Positions 41,447 to 51,761 of a stretch of 64,000 bases of DNA are shown one piece after another. The stretch comes from Sphingomonas sp. Leaf67 (lineage in GTDB: Bacteria; Pseudomonadota; Alphaproteobacteria; Sphingomonadales; Sphingomonadaceae). The DNA lies in NCBI RefSeq assembly GCF_001421965.1, contig NZ_LMLP01000001.1, positions 682,001 to 746,000 of the forward strand, in the 5' to 3' direction. The position numbers and the translations under genes were made by a program. Positions within the stretch are counted from its first letter, which is position 1; each line of letters starts with the position of its first letter. Below the pieces are notes generated by a model. The model saw only the letters and a list, made by a program, of their open reading frames with translations, had not been told where the DNA came from and searched no databases.

Positions 41447-42522
41447 CTATGGCGCGACCAAGGCCGCATCGCGCAAGCCGCGCCATACCCGGATCGCCTG
41501 CACCGTTTCCGCCACGTCGTGGACCCGCACGATCTGCGCGCCGCGCTCGACCCCGGCCAGCGCCAGCGCGACCGATCCGCCCAGCCGCTGGTCGGCCGGT
41601 GCCTCGTTCGACAGCGCACCGATGATCCGCTTGCGACTGGCACCCAGCATCACCGGACAGCCAAGGCCATGGAACAGCGCCAGCCCGTTCACCAGCGCCA
41701 GATTGTCCGACAGCGCCTTGCCGAAACCGATGCCGGGATCGACCACGATCTTCGCCCGGTCGACTCCGGCGGCGACGACCGCCTCGACCCGCGCCTCCAG
41801 CCAGTCGAACACGTCGAGCAGCGGGTCGCGATAGCCGCCGCAGCCATGCGGGCCCTGTGCCGGGGCGGGCGAATGCATCAGCACCACCGGGCAGCCGCTC
41901 GCCGCTACTACGTCCAGCGCGCGCGGATCATAGGCGAGCGCGGCGACATCGTTGACCAGATGCGCGCCCGCCGCCAGCGTCGCCGCCATCACCGCCGCCT
42001 TGCGCGTGTCGACCGAGATCGCGACCCCCGCCGCCGCCAGCCGTTCGACGACCGGCACGACGCGGGCGATCTCATCGCCCTCCCAAACCGTCGCCGCCCC
42101 CGGCCGGGTCGATTCGCCGCCCAGATCGATCAGCGCCGCCCCCGCCGCCGCCATCGCGACGCCGACCGCCGCCGCGCCGGCGGGATCGTCGACATGGCGT
42201 CCGCCATCGGAAAAACTGTCCGGGGTAACGTTCAGGATCACCATGACCTGCGGCTGATCGAAGCGCAGCACGCGGTCGCCGAGCATCAGCGGCGTACGGG
42301 GCGAGGTGATCCGTCGGTGCAGCAGCCGCGCCCGTTCGGCCTTGGCCGGCGACAGGCTGGCCACCCATGGTTCGAACGCCTCGACCGGGACGACCGACCG
42401 CGCGCCTCCACGTTCGCGCACCTCATAGGCGGCGAACCACAGCATCCCGCCCGCCAGCCGCAGCGCGCCACCATCGGGCAACCCGACCGGCGTGTCGACG
42501 AAACGGACCGGGCGGAGATACA

Positions 42523-42523
<1 letters not shown>
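41447..42523 (-). CDS. folP: Dihydropteroate synthase
   Basis: Joins dihydropterin pyrophosphate and para-aminobenzoate in folate synthesis; the sulfonamide target. The 358-residue protein has the D-H-P-S core motifs: L-N-V-T-P-D-S-F-S-D-G-G, I-D-L-G-G-E-S-T-R-P-G-A, S-V-D-T, D-P-G-I-G-F-G-K and G-A-S-R-K-R. An N-terminal extension of about 90 residues precedes the barrel, as is common in alphaproteobacteria. The ATG at 42523 overlaps the stop of ccrM (TGATG), so the two are translationally coupled. Confidence 0.93.
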
Positions 42524-43793
<1,270 letters not shown>

Positions 43794-43845
43794 AAGATGT
43801 GGTAGGAAACGGTTCGTCGCAAATCCTCCCCGGCACCGGGAGGAA

Positions 43846-44439
43846 TTAAAGCAGCATCGCCTGCGCGACCGGCGCGAAGCTCCGGCGGTGCAGCGGCGTC
43901 GGGCCGAGCGTCCGGAGCGCCTCCAGATGCACCTTCGCCCCGTACCCCTTGTTCGACGCCCATCCGTACCCCGGATGCCGCACGTCCGCCTCTATCATCA
44001 CCGCATCGCGGGTCTGTTTGGCGACGATCGACGCCGCCGCGATCGACAGGCTGATCGCATCGCCGCCGATCACCGCGACGCTCGGGTGCGACCAGTTGGG
44101 ACAGCGATTGCCATCGACCAGCACCATACCACACGCCATGCCGAGCGCATCGACGGCGCGTTCCATGGCGAGCATCGTTGCCCACAGGATGTTCAACCGG
44201 TCGATTTCCTCGACGGTCGCGATGCCGACGCCGATCGTCGCGCAGTCGAGCAGCCGGGCGTGAAGGTCGGCACGGCGCTTCGCGCTCAACTGCTTCGAAT
44301 CGTTGAGGCCGTCGGGGATGCAATCGCGGTCGAGCACCACCGCCGCCGCGACCACCGGTCCGGCCAGCGGGCCGCGACCCGCTTCGTCCACCCCCGCCAC
44401 CGGCCCGACATGGCGCGCCTCGTGGCTCCAGTCAGGCAT
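43846..44439 (-). CDS. rnhB: Ribonuclease HII
   Basis: Cleaves RNA in RNA-DNA hybrids and removes misincorporated ribonucleotides. The 197-residue protein has the type 2 motif G-V-D-E-A-G-R-G-P-L-A-G-P with the catalytic D18 and E19, the L-N-D-S-K-Q-L-S block, V-D-G-N-R, and the S-I-V-A-K-Q-T-R-D segment. The ATG at 44439 overlaps the end of the ThiD-VOC gene by 8 nt. The next gene downstream on the strand is ccrM. rnhB beside ccrM is a conserved alphaproteobacterial neighbourhood. Confidence 0.93.
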   Translation of the reverse strand: MPDWSHEARHVGPVAGVDEAGRGPLAGPVVAAAVVLDRDCIPDGLNDSKQLSAKRRADLHARLLDCATIGVGIATVEEIDRLNILWATMLAMERAVDALGMACGMVLVDGNRCPNWSHPSVAVIGGDAISLSIAAASIVAKQTRDAVMIEADVRHPGYGWASNKGYGAKVHLEALRTLGPTPLHRRSFAPVAQAMLL

Positions 44440-45586
44440 CGGCGATGCGCCATGGCGGAAAACGCCGCATCTCACCCGCCTGATACAGGCAGACCTCGTT
44501 ACCCGCCGGATCGAACAGCCGCGCCTCGCGCCAACCCCATGGCCGGTCGATCGGCTCCTGCGCGAACGATACGCCCTGCCCGCGCAGATAATGGACGATC
44601 ACGTCGAGATCGCCGACCTCGAAATAGACCGCCGGCACCTTGCGTTCCTCGGTCATCTCGATGGAGAAGGTCGCCCCGCCCTCGGTCTCGAACCGGGCAT
44701 AGCGGCGGCTGGAGCGAACGATGGGTTTCAGGCCGAGCAGGCGATAGAAATGCTCGCTGACCGGCACGTCGTTGGCGGGCACCGTCACCTGGTTCAGCAT
44801 CGGCGACCAGCGCGACTGGTTGAGGTCGAGCCGAACGCCCTGCTGCGCCATCGGCCCCGCCCCGCGCCCCAGTTCGTCGGCCCCCAGCATGGCGATGCGC
44901 ACGAAGCTGCGCGCGCGGCCGATCGCTTCGGCCAGCGTCCATTCCTTCGCGAGTTCGCACGCGATGGCGGTCGACAGCGTACAGCCGGTGCCGTGCGTCG
45001 CCATGCCGTCGACGCGCGGTGCCGACCATTCGACCAGCGGCGCGGTGCCGGGTTTGCGCTGGTGCAGGCGGTCGATCACGACTTCGCCCTCGCCATGCCC
45101 GCCCTTTTCCAGCAGCGCGCAGCCGTGACCCTGCACCGCATCGGCCCCGCCCAGCGCCTTCAGTTCGGGCAGGTTGGGCGTCGCTACCGTCGCCACCGCC
45201 ATCAGCCGTTCGAACGCCGCGACCGTGGCTTCGTCGGCCAGCCGCGCGCCGCTGGTCGCGATCATCACCGGGTCGAAGACGACGGGAATGCCGGGCAGGT
45301 CACGCAACCGGTCGGCCAGCGCATGGGCAGTGCGCGCCGATCCGATCATGCCGATCTTGATCGCATCGACCCCGATATCGCGGACCACCGCATCGATCTG
45401 CGCCATGACCATGTCGGTCGGGACGGCATGGACGGCATCGACGCCCAGCGTGTTCTGCGCGGTGATCGCAGTGATCGCGGTCATGGCGTGGCAGCCGAGC
45501 ATCGTCGCGGTCTTGATATCCGCCTGGATACCGGCGCCCCCGCCGGAGTCGGAGCCGGCGACGATCAGAATGCGGGGTGTGGTCAT
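44432..45586 (-). CDS. thiD: ThiD kinase fused to a VOC (glyoxalase-like) domain
   Basis: A 384-residue fusion. Residues 1-250 are a hydroxymethylpyrimidine (phosphate) kinase of thiamine synthesis, with G-S-D-S-G-G-G-A-G-I at 11-20, D-P-V-M and H-G-T-G-C-T-L-S-T-A at 198-207. Residues about 263-372 form a VOC domain with N-Q-V-T-V-P-A-N-D, F-S-I-E-M and D-P-A-G-N-E-V-C-L-Y. The first metal-ligand position is Gln (266) where His is usual, while E310 and E364 are in place, so a glyoxalase reaction is uncertain. The frame is open across the junction. Normally ThiD is about 260-270 residues. Confidence 0.88.
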   Translation of the reverse strand: MTTPRILIVAGSDSGGGAGIQADIKTATMLGCHAMTAITAITAQNTLGVDAVHAVPTDMVMAQIDAVVRDIGVDAIKIGMIGSARTAHALADRLRDLPGIPVVFDPVMIATSGARLADEATVAAFERLMAVATVATPNLPELKALGGADAVQGHGCALLEKGGHGEGEVVIDRLHQRKPGTAPLVEWSAPRVDGMATHGTGCTLSTAIACELAKEWTLAEAIGRARSFVRIAMLGADELGRGAGPMAQQGVRLDLNQSRWSPMLNQVTVPANDVPVSEHFYRLLGLKPIVRSSRRYARFETEGGATFSIEMTEERKVPAVYFEVGDLDVIVHYLRGQGVSFAQEPIDRPWGWREARLFDPAGNEVCLYQAGEMRRFPPWRIADA

Positions 45587-45624
45587 GGGGTTGGCGTTAG
45601 CAGCGGTAAGGAGCCGTTAAAAGT

Positions 45625-45753
45625 CCTCCCCGCCTGCGGGGAGGGGGACCAGCGAAGCTGGTGGAGGGGGCGTGCCACGCAACGCTACCGGCCCGTGTGC
45701 CGACGTCCCCCTCCACCGTCCTGCGGACGGTCCCCCTCCCCGTGCCGGGGAGG
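45625..45753. repeat. CCTCCCC-type palindromic element, copy A
   Basis: Begins CCTCCCCG and ends CCGGGGAGG. Contains GGAGGGGGACC and the reverse GGTCCCCCTCC blocks near both ends and a less conserved centre. Copies B (48615), C (62281) and D (63328) share the arrangement. It lies between thiD and the DUF1272 gene. Confidence 0.82.
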
Positions 45754-45754
45754 A

Positions 45755-45931
45755 TTATTTGCGGCGCGTCGGTCGGTCGACCAACTCGCCTTTGCAGTTC
45801 GGGCACACCTCATCCAGTTCGTCCGCGCAATCGGCGCAAAAGGTGCATTCGCGCGAACAGATGAACGCGCCGTGCGCTGCGGCCGGCAACGGCGCGGCGC
45901 AGCGTTCGCACGCGGGCTTCATGTCCAGCAT
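45755..45931 (-). CDS. DUF1272 small zinc-ribbon protein
   Basis: A 58-residue protein with eight cysteines arranged C8-x2-C11, C25-x3-C29, C32-x2-C35 and C43-x2-C46, enough for two zinc sites. The I-C-S-R-E-C-T-F-C-A-D-C and V-C-P-N-C-x-G-E-L-V blocks are diagnostic for DUF1272, a family of unknown role. The ATG at 45931 overlaps the TGA of glmM (TGATG), which ties its translation to glmM; a second ATG at 45922 is possible. It ends right beside palindromic element A. Confidence 0.85.
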   Translation of the reverse strand: MLDMKPACERCAAPLPAAAHGAFICSRECTFCADCADELDEVCPNCKGELVDRPTRRK

Positions 45932-47274
45932 CAGGCCGCCGCCTGCCGCACCGCGTCGCAGATGCGATCGACGACCTGTTCGACATGCCCGGCATCGTCA
46001 CCCTCGGCCATGACCCGGATCACCGGCTCGGTCCCCGAAGCCCGCAGCACCAGCCGCCCGCGCCCGGCCAGTTCGGCCTCGACCCCCGCCACGACATCCC
46101 TGACGCGCGGATCGTCGAGCGGCTTGCCGCCGGCAAAGCGGACATTCTTGAGCAATTGCGGCAACGGGTCGAACCGGTGCAGCACTTCGCTGGCCGGCGC
46201 CCCGGCGCGTTGCACTTCGGCCAGCACCTGCAACGCCGCGACCAGCCCGTCGCCGGTCGTCGCATAGTCGGACAGGATGATATGCCCCGACTGTTCGCCG
46301 CCGACATTATAGCCCGACGTCCGCATCTTTTCGAGGACGTGCCGGTCGCCGACCGCGGTGCGGACCAGCCCCAGCCCCTGCGCCGACAGATGCCGCTCCA
46401 GCCCCAGATTCGACATGACCGTCGCGACCAGCCCGCCGCCCTTCAGCCGCCCGGCGCGTGCCCAGCTGGCGGCGATCGTCGCCATCAACTGGTCGCCATC
46501 GATCACTCGGCCCGCTTCATCGACAACGATAAGACGGTCGGCATCCCCGTCCAGCGCGATGCCGATCTGCGCACCCGATGCCACGACCGTTTCGGAAAGC
46601 AGTTGCGGCGCGGTTGATCCGACGCGGTCGTTGATGTTCTTGCCATCCGGCATCACGCCGATCGCGATCACCTCCGCCCCCAATTCCCACAGGGCAGCAG
46701 GTGCGACGTTGTACGCCGCACCATTGGCGCAATCGAGCACCAGCTTCATCCCGTCGAGCCGGAGGTTTTCGGGGAACGTCGCCTTGGCGAAGTGGATGTA
46801 GCGGCCGCGCGCGTCCTCGATCCGCTTGGCGCGGCCGATATCGCCCGGCGCCGACAGCTCGATCTCGTCGCTGTCGATCAACGCCTCGATCGCCAGTTCG
46901 TCGGCATCCGACAGCTTGTACCCGTCCGGCCCGAACAGCTTGATGCCATTGTCGTGGAACGGGTTGTGGCTGGCGGAGATCATGACGCCCATGTCGGCGC
47001 GCATCGAATGGGTCAGCATCGCGACCGCCGGGGTCGGCATCGGCCCGACCAGCACCACGTCCATGCCGACCGAGGTGAAGCCCGCGACCATCGCGTTTTC
47101 GAGCATATAGCCCGACAGCCGCGTGTCCTTGCCGATCACCACGCGGTGGCGGTGATCGCCGCGCCGGAAATGCGCGCCGGCGGCCATGCCGATCCGCATC
47201 GCCATCTCGGCGGTCATCGGCTTGGTGTTGGTCAGGCCACGTATGCCGTCGGTACCGAAATATTTCCTTGCCAT
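45931..47274 (-). CDS. glmM: Phosphoglucosamine mutase
   Basis: Converts glucosamine-6-phosphate to glucosamine-1-phosphate for UDP-GlcNAc, and hence peptidoglycan and LPS. The 447-residue protein has the phosphoserine loop I-S-A-S-H-N-P with the catalytic serine at residue 102, the same number as in E. coli GlmM. The metal-binding D-G-D-A-D-R, the G-E-Q-S-G-H substrate loop and the C-terminal [10 protein letters not shown] phosphate-binding loop are all present. It starts with [13 protein letters not shown]. Confidence 0.96.
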   Translation of the reverse strand: MARKYFGTDGIRGLTNTKPMTAEMAMRIGMAAGAHFRRGDHRHRVVIGKDTRLSGYMLENAMVAGFTSVGMDVVLVGPMPTPAVAMLTHSMRADMGVMISASHNPFHDNGIKLFGPDGYKLSDADELAIEALIDSDEIELSAPGDIGRAKRIEDARGRYIHFAKATFPENLRLDGMKLVLDCANGAAYNVAPAALWELGAEVIAIGVMPDGKNINDRVGSTAPQLLSETVVASGAQIGIALDGDADRLIVVDEAGRVIDGDQLMATIAASWARAGRLKGGGLVATVMSNLGLERHLSAQGLGLVRTAVGDRHVLEKMRTSGYNVGGEQSGHIILSDYATTGDGLVAALQVLAEVQRAGAPASEVLHRFDPLPQLLKNVRFAGGKPLDDPRVRDVVAGVEAELAGRGRLVLRASGTEPVIRVMAEGDDAGHVEQVVDRICDAVRQAAA

Positions 47275-47345
47275 CGTCCCATACGCCTTCAGGTTGAGCC
47301 TTTGCGTGGCGCGGCTATTACCGCCACTTTGTTAAAAGGGCGAGC

Positions 47346-48611
47346 ATGTCGCAGGCGACACGAATTTTGGCGGGATTGGGTGCCGGGCTGGCGCTGGGCA
47401 TCGTACTGGCCGGGCAATCGCCCGACACCGCGCTGTCGGGCATCGCCATCGCCGAACCGATCGGGACCGCATGGCTGAACGCGCTGCGCATGACGATCGT
47501 GCCGCTGGTGGTGGCGCTGCTCATCACCGGCATCGCACAGACGGCGGAGGCGGCGCGGGCCGGGCGGATCGCGACGCGGTCGTTGCTGCTGTTCATCGTC
47601 ATCCTGTGGACATCGTCGGCGCTGGGGGCGCTGGTCACGCTGTCGCTGCTCTATTTCTTCCCGCTCGGCGAAACCGCGGCGCAGGCGCTGCGGGCGACCT
47701 TCGGCACCGCCGCCCCGGCGGCGAAGGTCCCGCCCTTCACCGATTTCCTCGTCGCGATCGTGCCGACCAATCCGGTATCGGCAGCGGCGAACGACCAGTT
47801 CCTGCCGCTGATCCTGTTCACGCTGGTGTTCGGCTTCGCGATGACCCGGTTGCCGCAGGACAATCGCCATGTGCTGGTCCGGTTGTTCCAGGCGATCGCC
47901 GACACGATGCTGATCGTCATCAACTGGGTATTGTGGCTGGGACCGATCGGCGTGTTCGCGCTGGGGTATGTCGTCGGCGCGCGCGCCGGCACCGCCGCGT
48001 TCGGGGCGCTGGTCCATTATGTGCTGGTGCTGATGGCGGTCGGCCTGTCGATCTGGCTGCTTGCCTATCCGCTCGCGCGGTTCGGCGGACGGGTGTCGAT
48101 CGGCCGTTTCCTGAAAGGCACCGCCCCGGCACAGGCCGTCGCGATCTCGACGCAAAGCTCGCTCGCGTCATTGCCGGCGATGCTCAAGGGGTCGGGCGAC
48201 CTCGGCGTACCCGTTGCGACCTCGGGCGTGGTGCTGCCGATGGCGGTGGCACTGTTTCGCGCGACGGGGCCGGCGATGAACCTCGGCGTCGCGCTCTATG
48301 TCGCGCATGTGTTCGGCGTACCGCTGGGCGCCGGACAGATCGCAGCGGGGATCGCGGCGGGGGCGATCACCACGATGGGCGCGGCGAGTTTGCCGGGGCA
48401 AATCAGCTTCGTCTCCTCGATCGCGCCGATCGCGGTGGCGATGGGCGTGCCGGTCGAACCACTGGCGCTGCTGGTCGCGGTGGAGACATTGCCGGATATC
48501 GTGCGGACGCTGGGGAATGTCACGATGAACGTCGCGGTGACGACGGTGATCGGCGAGCGCGTCGGGGATGAGCGAATGACCGAGGCCGATGCGATTCTGG
48601 CGGAAGGCTAA
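47346..48611 (+). CDS. Dicarboxylate/amino acid:cation symporter
   Basis: A 421-residue member of the DAACS (GltP/DctA) family. Eight helices with two re-entrant loops are suggested; S-T-Q-S-S-L-A-S-L-P is the serine-rich HP1 tip, V-L-P-M-A-V-A-L-F-R-A-T-G-P-A is the conserved TM7 region, and G-A-A-S-L-P-G is the HP2 loop. The N-M-D-G type sodium motif of glutamate carriers is replaced by R-A-T-G-P, as in other proteobacterial paralogues, so substrate and coupling ion are unsettled. It is divergent from glmM with 71 bp between. Confidence 0.86.
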   Translation: MSQATRILAGLGAGLALGIVLAGQSPDTALSGIAIAEPIGTAWLNALRMTIVPLVVALLITGIAQTAEAARAGRIATRSLLLFIVILWTSSALGALVTLSLLYFFPLGETAAQALRATFGTAAPAAKVPPFTDFLVAIVPTNPVSAAANDQFLPLILFTLVFGFAMTRLPQDNRHVLVRLFQAIADTMLIVINWVLWLGPIGVFALGYVVGARAGTAAFGALVHYVLVLMAVGLSIWLLAYPLARFGGRVSIGRFLKGTAPAQAVAISTQSSLASLPAMLKGSGDLGVPVATSGVVLPMAVALFRATGPAMNLGVALYVAHVFGVPLGAGQIAAGIAAGAITTMGAASLPGQISFVSSIAPIAVAMGVPVEPLALLVAVETLPDIVRTLGNVTMNVAVTTVIGERVGDERMTEADAILAEG

Positions 48612-48614
48612 GTT

Positions 48615-48744
48615 CCTCCCCGCTCCGCGGGGAGGGGGACCGTCCGCAGGACGGTGGAGGGGGTTGTCCGCATACGGAACGGTAGCGTTACGTGGACGCC
48701 CCCCTCCACCAGCTTCGCTGGTCCCCCTCCCCCTTGCCGGGAGG
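48615..48744. repeat. CCTCCCC-type palindromic element, copy B
   Basis: Opens CCTCCCCG and closes with GCCGGGAGG, with GGACCGTCC and a central CGTTACGTGGACG block. It sits between the convergent symporter and gor genes and can act as a two-way terminator. Confidence 0.82.
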
Positions 48745-48792
48745 ATTTGGCGTTCCGCTCGCGCCAGCGAGCCGGAACGGCCCACCACTACC

Positions 48793-50142
48793 CTACTTCA
48801 TCAGCACCAGTTCTTCGGCCATGGTCGGGTGCAGCGCCACGGTCTGGTCGAACTGATCCTTGGTCAGCCCGGCCTTCACCGCGATTGCCGCCGCCTGCAA
48901 GATCTCCGGCGCATCCGGCCCGATCATGTGCAGCCCGACGATCCGCCCGGTCACGTCGTCGCAGATCATCTTGTACAGCGCGCGTTCGTTGCGCCCGGCC
49001 AGCACGTTCTTCATCGGACGGAAGTCGGATAGATAGACCTTGACCGATCCCAGCTTCGACTTCGCCTCGCCTTCGGTCATGCCGACGCCCGCCATCGGCG
49101 GATGACTGAACACCGCCGCCGGGATGCAGTCATAGTCGATCGTCACGTCCTTGCCGCCATAGGTCCGGTCGGCGAACGCCTGTCCCTCGCGAATGGCGAC
49201 CGGGGTCAGCTGTACGCGGTTGGTCACGTCGCCGACCGCATAGATCGACGGACAGGTCGATTGCGCATGATCGTCGACCTGCACCGCGCCCTTGTCGTCC
49301 AGCGTGACGCCCGCCGACTCCAGCCCCAACCCGTCGGTATTGGGCACGCGCCCGGTCGCGAACATCACCATGTCGACCGTCACCGGCTCATGGCCCGACA
49401 TCCTGACCGTCAGGCAGCCATCCTCGCCCTTCTCGATCCCCTCGAACGCGGCGTGGAAGCGAAACTCGATCCCCTTGGTCATCGAGATTTGCAGCAACCG
49501 GTCGCGGATCGATTCGTCGTAACCGCGCAGGATCACGTCGGTGCGGTTGATCAGGGTCACGTGTGCGCCGAACTGGTGGAACACGCCGGCAAATTCGTTG
49601 GCGATATAGCCCGCGCCCGCGATCAGGATGCGCTTGGGAATCGCGTCGAGATGAAAGGCTTCGTTCGACGTGATGCCGTGTTCGGCACCCGGGCAATCGG
49701 GCACCGCCGGCCGCGCACCGACCGCGATCAGGATGCGTTCGGCGGTCACTTCGCGCCCGCTCGCCAGCTTCACCGAATGCGGGCCGGTGACGGTCGCGCG
49801 CTCATGGATGATCTCGACGCCGTGATTTTCCAGCGTGGCCGTATAGGCGCCGTTGATCCGGTCGACTTCGCTCAGCACATTGTCGCGCAGCCGTTGCCAG
49901 CTGAAGTTGCACTGCGCCGGCACGTCCCATCCGAACGCGTTCGCATCGCGCAGATCCTCGGCGAAATGCGCGCCGTACACCAGCAGCTTCTTGGGCACGC
50001 AGCCGCGGATGACGCAGGTGCCGCCGACGCGATATTCCTCGGCCACCGCCACCTTCGCGCCATGCGCCGCCGACACGCGGGCGGCGCGGGTGCCGCCCGA
50101 TCCCGCGCCGATGACGAAAAGATCGTACTCGTAATCGCTCAT
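48793..50142 (-). CDS. gor: Glutathione-disulfide reductase
   Basis: Uses NADPH to regenerate glutathione. The 449-residue flavoprotein has the FAD motif G-A-G-S-G-G, the redox disulfide C43-x4-C48 in G-G-T-C-V-I-R-G-C-V-P-K-K, a second Rossmann loop (A-G-A-G-Y-I-A-N-E-F-A), a basic N-R-T region that fits NADPH, and H438 with E443 in the C-terminal H-P-T-M-A-E-E catalytic pair. The D-L-F-V-I-G start is typical. It overlaps the end of pgi by 4 nt (ATGA). Confidence 0.93.
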   Translation of the reverse strand: MSDYEYDLFVIGAGSGGTRAARVSAAHGAKVAVAEEYRVGGTCVIRGCVPKKLLVYGAHFAEDLRDANAFGWDVPAQCNFSWQRLRDNVLSEVDRINGAYTATLENHGVEIIHERATVTGPHSVKLASGREVTAERILIAVGARPAVPDCPGAEHGITSNEAFHLDAIPKRILIAGAGYIANEFAGVFHQFGAHVTLINRTDVILRGYDESIRDRLLQISMTKGIEFRFHAAFEGIEKGEDGCLTVRMSGHEPVTVDMVMFATGRVPNTDGLGLESAGVTLDDKGAVQVDDHAQSTCPSIYAVGDVTNRVQLTPVAIREGQAFADRTYGGKDVTIDYDCIPAAVFSHPPMAGVGMTEGEAKSKLGSVKVYLSDFRPMKNVLAGRNERALYKMICDDVTGRIVGLHMIGPDAPEILQAAAIAVKAGLTKDQFDQTVALHPTMAEELVLMK

Positions 50143-51635
50143 GCAAGTCCTGCCCGTGCCAGAAGGTCGTTGGTCGACGCATCGAACGTCTGACCACCGC
50201 GATCGGCTGCCTTCGCCATTTCCTTGCCCAGCTCGACGCCGAACTGGTCGAACGGATTGATGCCGAGCAGCGCCGCGTTCACGAAGGTCCGCGCTTCGTA
50301 GAACGCGATCAGCGCCCCCAGCGTGCGGGCGTCGAGATCCTGCAACAGGATCGTCGACGACGGCCGGTCGCCGGCATAGGCGCGCGCCGGATCGTCGTTA
50401 TGCTTGCCCGCCATCAACGCCGCACCCTGTGCGAAGGCATTCAGCAGCAACTGCCGGTGATGGCCGGGGTCGAGCGTGTCGCCCGCCTCGACCACCGCGA
50501 CGAATTCGAGGGGGACGATCCGCGTCCCCTGATGCAGCAGCTGGAACACCGCATGCTGTGCATCGGTGCCGACCCCGCCCCAGGTGATCGCCGCCGAATT
50601 GCGGCCGAGCGGCTCGCCGGCTGCCGTCACCGACTTGCCGTTCGATTCCATTTCGAGCTGTTGCAAATACGACGGCAGCAGCCGCAGCCGCTCGTCATAG
50701 GCAAAGGTCGCACGCGTCTCGCACCCTGCCACCTGCGAATAATACAGGTCGGCAAAGGCGGCGAGGACCGGTGCGTTCTCGTGAAGGTCGGCAAGGCGGA
50801 AGTGGCGGTCCATCTCGGCCGCGCCTTCCAGCAATTCTTCATAGGCCTGGAAGCCCAGCGCCAGCGCGAACGGAAAGCCGATCGACGACCACAGCGAATA
50901 GCGCCCGCCGACACTCTCCATGAATGGCAGCACGCGGGTTTCGTCGACGCCCCATTCCACCGCCTTGTCCGGCGCGGCGGTCAGCGCGATGACGCGGCCA
51001 TAGGGGTCCTCGACCCCGCCTTCGCTCATCCATGCCAGCGCCGACCCGGCGTTCAGCATCGTCTCGGTGGTGGTGAAGGTCTTGGACGCGATGACCAGCA
51101 GCGTGGCGGCCGGATCGAAGCCCTTGAGCGCCTCCTCCATCGCCACGCCGTCGACGTTCGACACGATCGCGACGTCGTACTTGTCCTCGTCGCGACCCAG
51201 CGCGTCGAAGATCAGGTCGGGGCCGAGCGCCGATCCACCGATGCCGACGTGCAGGATGTGGCGGACCGGGCCGAACGCATCGGCCTCGATCGCGTCGATC
51301 ACCTGCCGCATCCGCGCCTGGAACGCGCGCGCCTGCGCGACGTCCTCGGGATTGCCCTCGCCACGTTCGGCGGTGTGGGTCGCGGCGCGGCCCTCGGTGA
51401 CGTTGATGACCTGTCCGCTGAACAGTGCGTCGCGCTTGGCGGCCAGTTCCATCGTCGTCGCCAGCCCGGTAAAGGCCGAGAGCGCGGCATCGTCGAGATG
51501 CGTCTTGGCAAAATCGAAATGGATGCCGCCGACGTCGAGCGTCAGCTTGCCCAAACGGTCGGGGTCGTTCGCGAACAGTTCGGTCAGCCCGGTTTGCTTC
51601 AACGCTTCGATCGCGGACCAGTCCTGCATCGCCAT
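50139..51635 (-). CDS. pgi: Glucose-6-phosphate isomerase
   Basis: Interconverts glucose-6-phosphate and fructose-6-phosphate. The 498-residue protein carries the SIS-domain segment G-I-G-G-S-A-L-G-P, V-S-N-V-D-G, the S-K-T-F-T-T-T-E-T phosphate loop, G-G-R-Y-S-L-W-S-S-I-G and the late N-P-F-D-Q-F-G-V-E-L-G-K catalytic helix. The ATG at 51635 has GAGG upstream. It overlaps gor (ATGA), joining glycolytic flux with NADPH use in glutathione reduction. It is divergent from lepB with 126 bp between. Confidence 0.95.
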   Translation of the reverse strand: MAMQDWSAIEALKQTGLTELFANDPDRLGKLTLDVGGIHFDFAKTHLDDAALSAFTGLATTMELAAKRDALFSGQVINVTEGRAATHTAERGEGNPEDVAQARAFQARMRQVIDAIEADAFGPVRHILHVGIGGSALGPDLIFDALGRDEDKYDVAIVSNVDGVAMEEALKGFDPAATLLVIASKTFTTTETMLNAGSALAWMSEGGVEDPYGRVIALTAAPDKAVEWGVDETRVLPFMESVGGRYSLWSSIGFPFALALGFQAYEELLEGAAEMDRHFRLADLHENAPVLAAFADLYYSQVAGCETRATFAYDERLRLLPSYLQQLEMESNGKSVTAAGEPLGRNSAAITWGGVGTDAQHAVFQLLHQGTRIVPLEFVAVVEAGDTLDPGHHRQLLLNAFAQGAALMAGKHNDDPARAYAGDRPSSTILLQDLDARTLGALIAFYEARTFVNAALLGINPFDQFGVELGKEMAKAADRGGQTFDASTNDLLARAGLA

Positions 51636-51761
51636 ATCGTGCCTCATCTGTCGTCGGTTGACTTGCCGACTGCCCTAGGGCGGATGACCGGGGCAGGTCC
51701 ACACCCTTCTATCGTCACCCAACCGCTTGACGCCCCGCCCCGCCCCCCGCATGGGCGAAGC

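Noticed and set aside
45587..45760. TPP riboswitch upstream of thiD
   Set aside because: None of the conserved CTGAGA or ACCTGA blocks is present; the region is palindromic element A.
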